From: Hydractinia symbiolongicarpus
Taxonomy: Eukaryota; Cnidaria; Hydrozoa; Anthoathecata; Hydractiniidae
NCBI RefSeq assembly: GCF_029227915.1
Contig: NC_079881.1
Location: 23,537,501-23,601,500, forward strand
DNA length: 64,000 bases
Reading direction: 5' to 3'
Shown: one piece after another, positions 13,103-24,690 of the stretch
Numbering within the stretch: position 1 is the stretch's first letter
Layout of the letters: the number at the start of each line of letters is the position of its first letter
Made by a program: the position numbers and the translations under genes
Notes under the pieces: generated by a model
Seen by the model: the letters and a program-made list of their open reading frames with translations, nothing else
What the model was told of the DNA's origin: nothing
Database searches by the model: none

Positions 13103-13700
13103 TTGACATGATTGCTGGAATTCAGCGAATACATTAGGCTCTGTGATTGCGCTGTATTTAAAAATTTAGATAAATAAGTCTTTTTTTGCTGTGGGACCAA
13201 TCCTGGCCGTTAGCACACGCTGAATAAATAGGAACAGTTTCAAAGACTACATTTCATTGACTTTCTAGCGGTATAAATCTGTTTGAGTTACAACGGTTGT
13301 GTCACATATTCATACCAACATGTATTTAGCGATAGTATTCGGATATTACTAGGTTGCATCGCTTTTAACAGTGAAACGCTTGACTGTGGGACTTATTTGA
13401 ACTGATTTTGGACTTCGACCTTATAAATATGATAAATGAGGCAGTTTGACTACAAGAAATAACATTCTTCTTAATTTGACATGATTGCTGGAACTCAGCG
13501 ATTACACTGGGCGCTGTGGTAGCACTTTATTAAAAAATTAAGATAAATAAGTCATTTTTTACTGTGGGACCAATCCTAGCCGTTAGCTCGCGGTGAAGAA
13601 ATAGAGACAGTTTTTAAAACTACCTTTCATTGACTTTCTAACAGTGTCAATCCGTTTGAGTTACAACGGTTGCGTCACATATTCGTACCAACATGTATTT

Positions 13701-16700
13701 GGTGATTTTCTTGCGATATTACTAAGTTGTATTGCTTTTAACAGTGAAACGATTGACTGTGGGAATAAATAGAACTGATTCTGGACTGTGGCCTTATAAA
13801 TGTAATAACGGAGTCAATTGGTGTCCAAAGAATAACACTCTTCTTAATTTGACATGATTGCTGGAATTCAGCGAATATATTAGGCTCTGTGATAGCGCTG
13901 TATTTAAAAATTTAGATAAATAAGTCTTTTTTTGCTGTGGGACCAATCCTGGCCGTTAGCACACACTGAATAAATAGGAACAGTTTCAAAGACTACATTT
14001 CATTGACTTTCTAGCGGTATAAATCTGTTTGAGTTACAACGGTTGTGTCACATATTCATACCAACATGTATTTAGCGATAGTATTCGGATATTACTAGGT
14101 TGCATCGCTTTTAACAGTGAAACGCTTGACTGTGGGACTTAGTTGAACTGATTTTGGACTTTGACCTTATAAATGTGATAAATGAGCTAGTTTGACTACA
14201 AGAAATAACATTCTTCTTAATTTGACATGATTGCTGGAACTCAGCGATTACACTGGGCGCTGTGGTAGCACTTTATTAAAAAATTAAGATAAATAAGTCA
14301 TTTTTTACTGTGGGACCAATCCTAGCCGTTAGCTCGCGGTGAAGAAATAGGGACAGTTTTTAAAACTACCTTTCATTGACTTTCTAACGGTGTCAATCCG
14401 TTTAAGTTACAACTGTTGCGTCACATATTCGTACCAACATGTATTTGGTGATTTTCTTGCGATATTACTAAGTTGTATTGCTTTTAACAGTGAAACGATT
14501 GACTGTGGGAATAAATAGAACTGATTCTGGACTGTGGCCTTATAAATGTAATAACGGAGTCAATTGGTGTCCAAAGAATAACACTCTTCTTAATTTGACA
14601 TGATTGCTGGAATTCAGCGAATACATTAGGCTCTGTGATAGCGCTGTATTTAAAAATTTAGATAAATAAGTCTTTTTTTGCTGTGGGACCAATCCTGGCC
14701 GTTAGCACACACTGAATAAATAGGAACAGTTTCAAAGACTACATTTCATTGACTTTCTAGCGGTATAAATCTGTTTGAGTTACAACGGTTGTGTCACATA
14801 TTCATACCAACATGTATTTAGCGATAGTATTCGGATATTACTAGGTTGCATCGCTTTTAACAGTGAAACGCTTGACTGTGGGACTTATTTGAACTGATTT
14901 TGGACTTTGACCTTATAAATATGATAAATGAGGCAGTTTGACTACAAGAAGTAACATTGTTCTTAATTTGACATGATTGCTGGAACTCAGCGATTACACT
15001 GGGCGCTGTGGTAGCGCTTTATTAAAAAATTAAGATAAATAAGTCATTTTTAACTGTGGGAAAAATCCTAGCCGTAGTTCGCGCTGAAGAAATAGAGACA
15101 GTTTCAAAAACTACCTTTCATTGACTTTCTAACGGTGTCAATCCGTTTGAGTTACAACGGTTGCGTCACATATTCGTACCAACATGTATTTGGTGATTTT
15201 CTTCCGATATTACTAAGTTGTATTGTTTTTAACAGTGAAACGATTGACTGTGGGAATAAATAGAACTGATTCTGGTCTGTGACCTTATAAATGTGATAAA
15301 TGAGTCAATTGGTGTCCAAAGAATAACATTCTTCTTAATTTGACATGATTGCTGGAATTCAGCGGTTACATTAGGCTCTGTGGTAGCGCTTTATATAAAA
15401 ATTTAGATAATTAAGTCTTTTCTTACTGTGGGACCAATCCTGGCCGTTAGCACGCGCTGAATAAATAGGAACAGTTTCAAAAACTCCATTTCATTGACGT
15501 TTTAACAGTCTCAATCCGTTTGCGTTACAACGGTTGCGTCACATATTCGTACCAACATGTATTTAGCGATAGTATTCGGATATTACTAGGTTGCATCGCT
15601 TTTAACAGTGAAACGTTTGACTGTGGGACTTAATTGAACTGACTTTGGACTTTGACCTTGTAAATGTGATAAATGAGCCAGTTTGACTACAAGAAATAAC
15701 ATTCCTCCTAATTTGACATGATTGCTGGAACTCAGCGATTACACTGGTCACTGTGGTAGCGCTTTATTACAAAATTAAGATAAACAAGTCATTCTTTACT
15801 GTGGGACAACTTCTAGCCGTAAGCTCGCGCTGAAGAAATAGAGACAGTTTCAGAAACTACATTTCATTTACTTTCTAACGGTGTCAATCCGTTTGAGTTA
15901 CAAAGGTTGCGTCACATATTCGTACCAACATGTATTTAGCGATATTTTTCCGCTACTACTAGGTTCCATCGCTTTTAACAGTGAAACGATTGACTGTGGG
16001 ACTTAATTGAACTGATTTTGGACTGTGACCTTATAAATGTGTAAGCGAGACAATTGGACTTCAAGAAATAACATTCTTCCTAATTTGACATGATTGCTGG
16101 AACTCAGCGATTACACTGGTCACTGTGGTAGCGCTTTATTACAAAGTTAAGATAAACAAGTCATTCTTTACTGTGGGACCAATCCTAGCCGTTAGCTCGC
16201 GCTGAAGAAATAGAGACAGTTTCAAATACTACATTTCACTGACTTTCTAACGGTGTCAGTCCGTTTGAGTTACAACGGTTGCGTCACATATTCGTACCAA
16301 CATGTATTTAGCGATAGTATTCGGATACTGCTAGGTTGCATCGCTTTTAACAGTGAAACGCTTGACTGTGGGACTTGATTGAACTGATTTTGGACTTTGA
16401 CCTTATAAATGTGATAAATGAGATAGTTTGAATACAAGAAATAACATTCTTCTTAATTTGACATGATTGCTGGAACTCAGCGATTACACTGGGCGCTGTG
16501 GTAGCGCTTTATTACAAAGTTAAGATAAACAAGTCATTCTTTACTGTGGGACCAATCCTAGCCGTTAGCTCGCGCTGAAGAAATAGAGACAGTTTTTAAA
16601 ACTACCTTTCATTGACTTTCTAACGGTGTCAATCCGTTTGAGTTACAACGGTTGCGTCACATATTCGTACCAACATGTATTTGGTGATTTTCTTGCGATA

Positions 16701-16770
16701 TTACTAAGTTGTATTGCTTTTAACAGTGAAACGATTGACTGTGGGAATAAATAGAACTGATTCTGGACTG
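13701..16770. repeat. Eight-unit block, copy 1 (2982 bp)
   Basis: Landmarks 13849-16458 repeat at 16831-19440 with an exact 2982-bp offset. Shared private variants are GTGGCCTTATAAATGTAATAAC with GGAGTCAATTGG, GGGACAACTTCTAGCCGTAAG (near 15804 and 18786) and GAGATAGTTTGAATACAAG (16421 and 19403). The left edge lies somewhere between about 13600 and 13790. Confidence 0.87.
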
Positions 16771-19750
16771 TGGCCTTATAAATGTAATAACGGAGTCAAT
16801 TGGTGTCCAAAGAATAACACTCTTCTTAATTTGACATGATTGCTGGAATTCAGCGAATACATTAGGCTCTGTGATAGCGCTGTATTTAAAAATTTAGATA
16901 AATAAGTCTTTTTTTGCTGTGGGACCAATCCTGGCCGTTAGCACACACTGAATAAATAGGAACAGTTTCAAAGACTACATTTCATTGACTTTCTAGCGGT
17001 ATAAATCTGTTTGAGTTACAACGGTTGTGTCACATATTCATACCAACATGTATTTAGCGATAGTATTCGGATATTACTAGGTTGCATCGCTTTTAACAGT
17101 GAAACGCTTGACTGTGGGACTTAGTTGAACTGATTTTGGACTTTGACCTTATAAATGTGATAAATGAGCTAGTTTGACTACAAGAAATAACATTCTTCTT
17201 AATTTGACATGATTGCTGGAACTCAGCGATTACACTGGGCGCTGTGGTAGCACTTTATTAAAAAATTAAGATAAATAAGTCATTCTTTACTGTGGGACCA
17301 ATCCTAGCCGTTAGCTCGCGGTGAAGAAATAGGGACAGTTTTTAAAACTACCTTTCATTGACTTTCTAACGGTGTCAATCCGTTTAAGTTACAACGGTTG
17401 CGTCACATATTCGTACCAACATGTATTTGGTGATTTTCTTGCGATATTACTAAGTTGTATTGCTTTTAACAGTGAAACGATTGACTGTGGGAATAAATAG
17501 AACTGATTCTGGACTGTGGCCTTATAAATGTAATAACGGAGTCAATTGGTGTCCAAAGAATAACACTCTTCTTAATTTGACATGATTGCTGGAATTCAGC
17601 GAATACATTAGGCTCTGTGATAGCGCTGTATTTAAAAATTTAGATAAATAAGTCTTTTTTTGCTGTGGGACCAATCCTGGCCGTTAGCACACACTGAATA
17701 AATAGGAACAGTTTCAAAGACTACATTTCATTGACTTTCTAGCGGTATAAATCTGTTTGAGTTACAACGGTTGTGTCACATATTCATACCAACATGTATT
17801 TAGCGATAGTATTCGGATATTACTAGGTTGCATCGCTTTTAACAGTGAAACGCTTGACTGTGGGACTTATTTGAACTGATTTTGGACTTTGACCTTATAA
17901 ATATGATAAATGAGGCAGTTTGACTACAAGAAGTAACATTGTTCTTAATTTGACATGATTGCTGGAACTCAGCGATTACACTGGGCGCTGTGGTAGCGCT
18001 TTATTAAAAAATTAAGATAAATAAGTCATTTTTAACTGTGGGAAAAATCCTAGCCGTAGTTCGCGCTGAAGAAATAGAGACAGTTTCAAAAACTACCTTT
18101 CATTGACTTTCTAACGGTGTCAATCCGTTTGAGTTACAACGGTTGCGTCACATATTCGTACCAACATGTATTTGGTGATTTTCTTCCGATATTACTAAGT
18201 TGTATTGTTTTTAACAGTGAAACGATTGACTGTGGGAATAAATAGAACTGATTCTGGTCTGTGACCTTATAAATGTGATAAATGAGTCAATTGGTGTCCA
18301 AAGAATAACATTCTTCTTAATTTGACATGATTGCTGGAATTCAGCGGTTACATTAGGCTCTGTGGTAGCGCTTTATATAAAAATTTAGATAATTAAGTCT
18401 TTTCTTACTGTGGGACCAATCCTGGCCGTTAGCACGCGCTGAATAAATAGGAACAGTTTCAAAAACTCCATTTCATTGACTTTTTAACAGTCTCAATCCG
18501 TTTGCGTTACAACGGTTGCGTCACATATTCGTACCAACATGTATTTAGCGATAGTATTCGGATATTACTAGGTTGCATCGCTTTTAACAGTGAAACGTTT
18601 GACTGTGGGACTTAATTGAACTGACTTTGGACTTTGACCTTGTAAATGTGATAAATGAGCCAGTTTGACTACAAGAAATAACATTCCTCCTAATTTGACA
18701 TGATTGCTGGAACTCAGCGATTACACTGGTCACTGTGGTAGCGCTTTATTACAAAATTAAGATAAACAAGTCATTCTTTACTGTGGGACAACTTCTAGCC
18801 GTAAGCTCGCGCTGAAGAAATAGAGACAGTTTCAGAAACTACATTTCATTTACTTTCTAACGGTGTCAATCCGTTTGAGTTACAAAGGTTGCGTCACATA
18901 TTCGTACCAACATGTATTTAGCGATATTTTTCCGCTACTACTAGGTTCCATCGCTTTTAACAGTGAAACGATTGACTGTGGGACTTAATTGAACTGATTT
19001 TGGACTGTGACCTTATAAATGTGTAAGCGAGACAATTGGACTTCAAGAAATAACATTCTTCCTAATTTGACATGATTGCTGGAACTCAGCGATTACACTG
19101 GTCACTGTGGTAGCGCTTTATTACAAAGTTAAGATAAACAAGTCATTCTTTACTGTGGGACCAATCCTAGCCGTTAGCTCGCGCTGAAGAAATAGAGACA
19201 GTTTCAAATACTACATTTCACTGACTTTCTAACGGTGTCAGTCCGTTTGAGTTACAACGGTTGCGTCACATATTCGTACCAACATGTATTTAGCGATAGT
19301 ATTCGGATACTGCTAGGTTGCATCGCTTTTAACAGTGAAACGCTTGACTGTGGGACTTGATTGAACTGATTTTGGACTTTGACCTTATAAATGTGATAAA
19401 TGAGATAGTTTGAATACAAGAAATAACATTCTTCTTAATTTGACATGATTGCTGGAACTCAGCGATTACACTGGGCGCTGTGGTAGCGCTTTATTACAAA
19501 GTTAAGATAAACAAGTCATTCTTTACTGTGGGACCAATCCTAGCCGTTAGCTCGCGCTGAAGAAATAGAGACAGTTTTTAAAACTACCTTTCATTGACTT
19601 TCTAACGGTGTCAATCCGTTTGAGTTACAACGGTTGCGTCACATATTCGTACCAACATGTATTTGGTGATTTTCTTGCGATATTACTAAGTTGTATTGCT
19701 TTTAACAGTGAAACGATTGACTGTGGGAATAAATAGAACTGATTCTGGAC
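16771..19750. repeat. Eight-unit block, copy 2 (2982 bp)
   Basis: The second copy ends near 19750, where the variant CTGTGGCC is replaced by CTGTGACC in the next unit. Differences from copy 1 are few (for example GACTTTTTAACAG versus GACGTTTTAACAG), which points to a recent duplication. The A2-to-A1 chimera inside each copy (16458 and 19440: GGGCGCTGTGG followed by TTACAAAGTTAAGATAAAC) was duplicated with it. Confidence 0.87.
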
Positions 19751-22700
19751 TGTGACCTTATAAATGTAATAACTGAGTCAATTGGTGTCCAAAGAATAAC
19801 ACTCTTCTTAATTTGACATGATTGCTGGAATTCAGCGAATACATTAGGCTCTGTGATAGCGCTGTATTTAAAAATTTAGATAAATAAGTCTTTTTTTGCT
19901 GTGGGACCAATCCTGGCCGTTAGCACACGCTGAATAAATAGGAACAGTTTCAAAGACTACATTTCATTGACTTTCTAGCGGTATAAATCTGTTTGAGTTA
20001 CAACGGTTGTGTCACATATTCATACCAACATGTATTTAGCGATAGTATTCGGATATTACTAGGTTGCATCGCTTTTAACAGTGAAACGCTTGACTGTGGG
20101 ACTTAATTGAACTGATTTTGGACTTTGACCTTATAAATGTGATAAATGAGCTAGTTTGACTACAAGAAATAACATTCTTCTTAATTTGACATGATTGCTG
20201 GAACTCAGCGATTACACTGGGCGCTGTGGTAGCACTTTATTAAAAAATTAAGATAAATAAGTCATTTTTTACTGTGGGACCAATCCTAGCCGTTAGCTCG
20301 CGGTGAAGAAATAGAGACAGTTTTTAAAACTACCTTTCATTGACTTTCTAACGGTGTCAATCCGTTTGAGTTACAACGGTTGCGTCACATATTCGTACCA
20401 ACATGTATTTGCTGATATTCTTGCGATATTACTAAGTTGTATTGCTTTTAACAGTGAAACGATTGACTGTGGGAATAAATAGAACTGATTCTGGACTGTG
20501 ACCTTATAAATGTAATAACTGAGTCAATTGGTGTCCAAAGAATAACACTCTTCTTAATTTGACATGATTGCTGGAGTTCAGCGAATACATTAGGCTCTGT
20601 GATAGCGCTGTATTTAAAAATTTAGATAAATAAGTCTTTTTTTGCTGTGGGACCAATCCTGGCCGTTAGCACACGCTGAATAAATAGGAACAGTTTCAAA
20701 GACTACATTTCATTGACTTTCTAGCGGTATAAATCTGTTTGAGTTACAACGGTTGTGTCACATATTCATACCAACATGTATTTAGCGATAGTATTCGGAT
20801 ATTACTAGGTTGCATCGCTTTTAACAGTGAAACGCTTGACTGTGGGACTTAATTGAACTGATTTTGGACTTTGACCTTATAAATGTGATAAATGAGCTAG
20901 TTTGACTACAAGAAATAACATTCTTCTTAATTTGACATGATTGCTGGAACTCAGCGATTACACTGGGCGCTGTGGTAGCACTTTATTAAAAAATTAAGAT
21001 AAATAAGTCATTTTTACTGTGGGACCAATCCTAGCCGTTAGCTCGCGGTGAAGAAATAGAGACAGTTTTTAAAACTACCTTTCATTGACTTTCTAACGGT
21101 GTCAATCCGTTTGAGTTACAACGGTTGCGTCACATATTCGTACCAACATGTATTTGGTGATATTCTTGCGATATTACTAAGTTGTATTGCTTTTAACAGT
21201 GAAACGATTGACTGTGGGAATAAATAGAACTGATTCTGGACTGTGACTTTATAAATGTAATAACTGAGTCAATTGGTGTCCAAAGAATAACACTCTTCTT
21301 AATTTGACATGATTGCTGGAATTCAGCGAATACATTAGGCTCTGTGATAGCGCTGTATTTAAAAATTTAGATAAATAAGTCTTTTTTTGCTGTGGGACCA
21401 ATCCTGGCCGTTAGCACACGCTGAATAAATAGGAACAGTTTCAAAGACTACATTTCATTGACTTTCTAGCGGTATAAATCTGTTTGAGTTACAACGGTTG
21501 TGTCACATATTCATACCAACATGTATTTAGCGATAGTATTCGGATATTACTAGGTTGCATCGCTTTTAACAGTGAAACGCTTGACTGTGGGACTTATTTG
21601 AACTGATTTTGGACTTTGACCTTATAAATATGATAAATGAGGCAGTTTGACTACAAGAAGTAACATTGTTCTTAATTTGACATGATTGCTGGAACTCAGC
21701 GATTACACTGGGCGCTGTGGTAGCGCTTTATTAAAAAATTAAGATAAATAAGTCATTTTTAACTGTGGGACAAATCCTAGCAGTAGTTCGCGCTGAAGAA
21801 ATAGAGACAGTTTCAAAAACTACCTTTCATTGACTTTCTAACGGTGTCAATCCGTTTGAGTTACAACGGTTGCGTCACATATTCGTACCAACATGTATTT
21901 GGTGATTTTCTTCCGATATTACTAAGTTGTATTGTTTTTAACAGTGAAACGATTGACTGTGGGAATAAATAGAACTGATTCTGGACTGTGACCTTATAAA
22001 TGTGATAAATGAGTCATTTGGTGTCCAAAGAATAACAGTCTTCTTAATTTGACATGATTGCTGGAATTCAGCGGTTACATTAGGCTCTGTGGTAGCGCTT
22101 TATATAAAAATTTAGATAATTAAGTCTTTTCTTACTGTGGGACCAATCCTGGCCGTTAGCACGCGCTGAATAAATAGGAACAGTTTCAAAAACTCCATTT
22201 CATTGACGTTTTAACAGTGTCAATCCGTTTGCGTTACAACGGTTGCGTCACATATTCGTACCAACATGTATTTAGCGATAGTATTCGGATATTACTAGGT
22301 TGCATCGCTTTTAACAGTGAAACGTTTGACTGTGGGACTTAATTGAACTGACTTTTGACTTTGACCTTGTAAATGTGATAAATGAGCCAGTTTGACTACA
22401 AGAAATAACATTCCTCCTAATTTGACATGATTGCTGAAACTCAGCGATTACACTGGTCACTGTGGTAGCGCTTTATTACAAAATTAAGATAAACAAGTCA
22501 TTCTTTACTGTGGGACCAATTCTAGCCGTTAGCTCGCGCTGAAGAAATAGAGACAGTTTCAGGAACTACATTTCATTTACTTTCTAACGGTGTCAATCCG
22601 TTTGAGTTACAAAGGTTGCGTCACATATTCGTACCAACATGTATTTAGCGATATTTTTCCGCTACTACTAGGTTCCATCGCTTTTAACAGTGAAACGATT

Positions 22701-24690
22701 GACTGTGGGACTTAATTGAACTGAGTTTGGACTGTGACCTTATAAATGTGTAAGCCAGACAATTGGACTTCAAGAAATAACATTCTTCCTAATTTGACAT
22801 GATTGCTGGAATTCAGCGAATACATTAGGCTCTGTGATAGCGCTGTATTTAAAAATTTAGATAAATAAGTCTTTTTTTGCTGTGGGACCAATCCTGGCCG
22901 TTAGCACACGCTGAATAAATAGGAACAGTTTCAAAGACTACATTTCATTGACTTTCTAGCGGTATAAATCTGTTTGAGTTACAACGGTTGTGTCACATAT
23001 TCATACCATTATGTATTTAGCGATAGTATTCGGATATTACTAGGTTGCATCGCTTTTAACAGTGAAACGCTTGACTGTGGGACTTAATTGAACTGATTTT
23101 GGACTTTGACCTTATAAATGTGATAAATGAGCTAGTTTGACTACAAGATATAACATTCTTCTTAATTTGACATGATTGCTGGAACTCAGCGATTACACTA
23201 GGCGCTGTGGTAGCACTTTATTAAAAAATTAAGATAAATAAGTCATTTTTTACTGTGGAACCAATCCTAGCCGTTAGCTCGCGGTGAAGAAATAGAGACA
23301 GTTTCAGGAACTACATTTCATTTACTTTCTAACGGTGTCAATCCGTTTGAGTTACAACGGTTGCGTCACATGTTCGTACCAATGTGTATTTGGTGATATT
23401 CTTGCGATATTACTAAGTTGTATTGCTTTTAACAGTGAAACGATTGACTGTGGGACTTAATTGAACTGATTTTGGACTGTGACCTTATAAATGTAATAAC
23501 TGAGTCAATTGGTGTCCAAAGAATAACACTCTTCTTAATTTGACATGATTGCTGGAATTCAGCGAATACATTAGGCTCTGTGATAACGCTGTATTTAAAA
23601 ATTTAGATAAATAAGTCTTTTTTTGCTGTGGGACCAATCCTGGCCGTTAGCACACGCTGAATAAATAGGAACAGTTTCAAAGACTACATTTCATTAAATT
23701 TCTAGCGGTATAAATCTGTTTGAGTTACAACGGTTGTGTCACATATTCATACCAACATGTATTTAGCGATAGTATTCGGATATTACTAGGTTGCATCGCT
23801 TTTAACAGTGAAACGCTTGACTGTGGGACTTAATTGAACTGATTTTGGACTTTGACCTTATAAATGTGATAAATGAGCTAGTTTGACTACAAGAAATAAC
23901 ATTCTTCTTAATTTGACATGATTGCTGGAACTCAGCGATTACACTGGGCGCTGTGGTAGCACTTTATTAAAAAATTAAGATAAATAAGTCATTTTTTACT
24001 GTGGGACCAATCCTAGCCGTTAGCTCGCGGTGAAGAAATAGAGACAGTTTTTAAAACTACCTTTCATTGACTTTCTAACGGTGTCAATCCGTTTGAGTTA
24101 CAACGGTTGCGTCACATATTCGTACCAACATGTATTTGGTGATATTCTTGCGATATTACTAAGTTGTATTGCTTTTAACAGTGAAACGATTGACTGTGGG
24201 AATAAATAGAACTGATTCTGGACTGTGACTTTATAAATGTAATAACTGAGTCAATTGGTGTCCAAAGAATAACACTCTTCTTAATTTGACATGATTGCTG
24301 GAATTCAGCGAATACATTAGGCTCTGTGATAGCGCTGTATTTAAAAATTTAGATAAATAAGTCTTTTTTTGCTGTGGGACCAATCCTGGCCGTTAGCACA
24401 CGCTGAATAAATAGGAACAGTTTCAAAGACTACATTTCATTGACTTTCTAGCGGTATAAATCTGTTTGAGTTACAACGGTTGTGTCACATATTCATACCA
24501 ACATGTATTTAGCGATAGTATTCGGATATTACTAGGTTGCATCGCTTTTAACAGTGAAACGCTTGACTGTGGGACTTATTTGAACTGATTTTGGACTTTG
24601 ACCTTATAAATATGATAAATGAGGCAGTTTGACTACAAGAAGTAACATTGTTCTTAATTTGACATGATTGCTGGAACTCAGCGATTACAC
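19751..24690. repeat. AB dimer block, with A' at 22794
   Basis: Landmarks 19813-24659. Two nearly identical AB dimers start at 19813 and 20559. The AAGAAGTAACATTGTTC unit appears at 21677 (10 units after 17950) and again at 24659 (8 units later, 2982 bp), with the flanking variant CTGTGACTTTATAAATG at both 21304 and 24286. The A' unit at 22794 changes to a B body after the landmark, so it is a chimera. Near 23300 the A unit carries ACAGTTTCAGGAACTACATT, also found near 22555, suggesting local conversion. Confidence 0.83.
22794..23166. repeat. Chimeric unit: A' flank joined to B body
   Basis: Upstream of the landmark the sequence is A' (CCAGACAATTGGACTTCAAG). After GACATGATTGCTGGAA it becomes B (TTCAGCGAATACATTAGG). 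The switch lies within the 20-odd bases that A' and B share, so the register is kept. It shortens what would have been a further A'-A pair. Confidence 0.85.

Larger units (their letters stand above)
6041..13700. repeat. AB dimer block with 6-, 10- and 12-unit spacing of shared markers
   Basis: Landmarks 6391-13476. B units alternate GTGATAGCGCTG (6391, 8628, 10121, 12357) and GTGATTGCGCTG (7137, 9374, 13103), so a four-unit pattern lies over the dimer. The A variant CCCGAGGTGAAG occurs in units 6018, 8255 and 11984, spaced 2237 and 3729 bp. Positions 7640-9650 match 11370-13380 at 3729 bp (10 units). A unit marked AAGAAGTAACATTGTTC begins at 10494 and recurs at 14968 (12 units). An extra A near 10099 makes one 374-bp unit. 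Confidence 0.85.
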
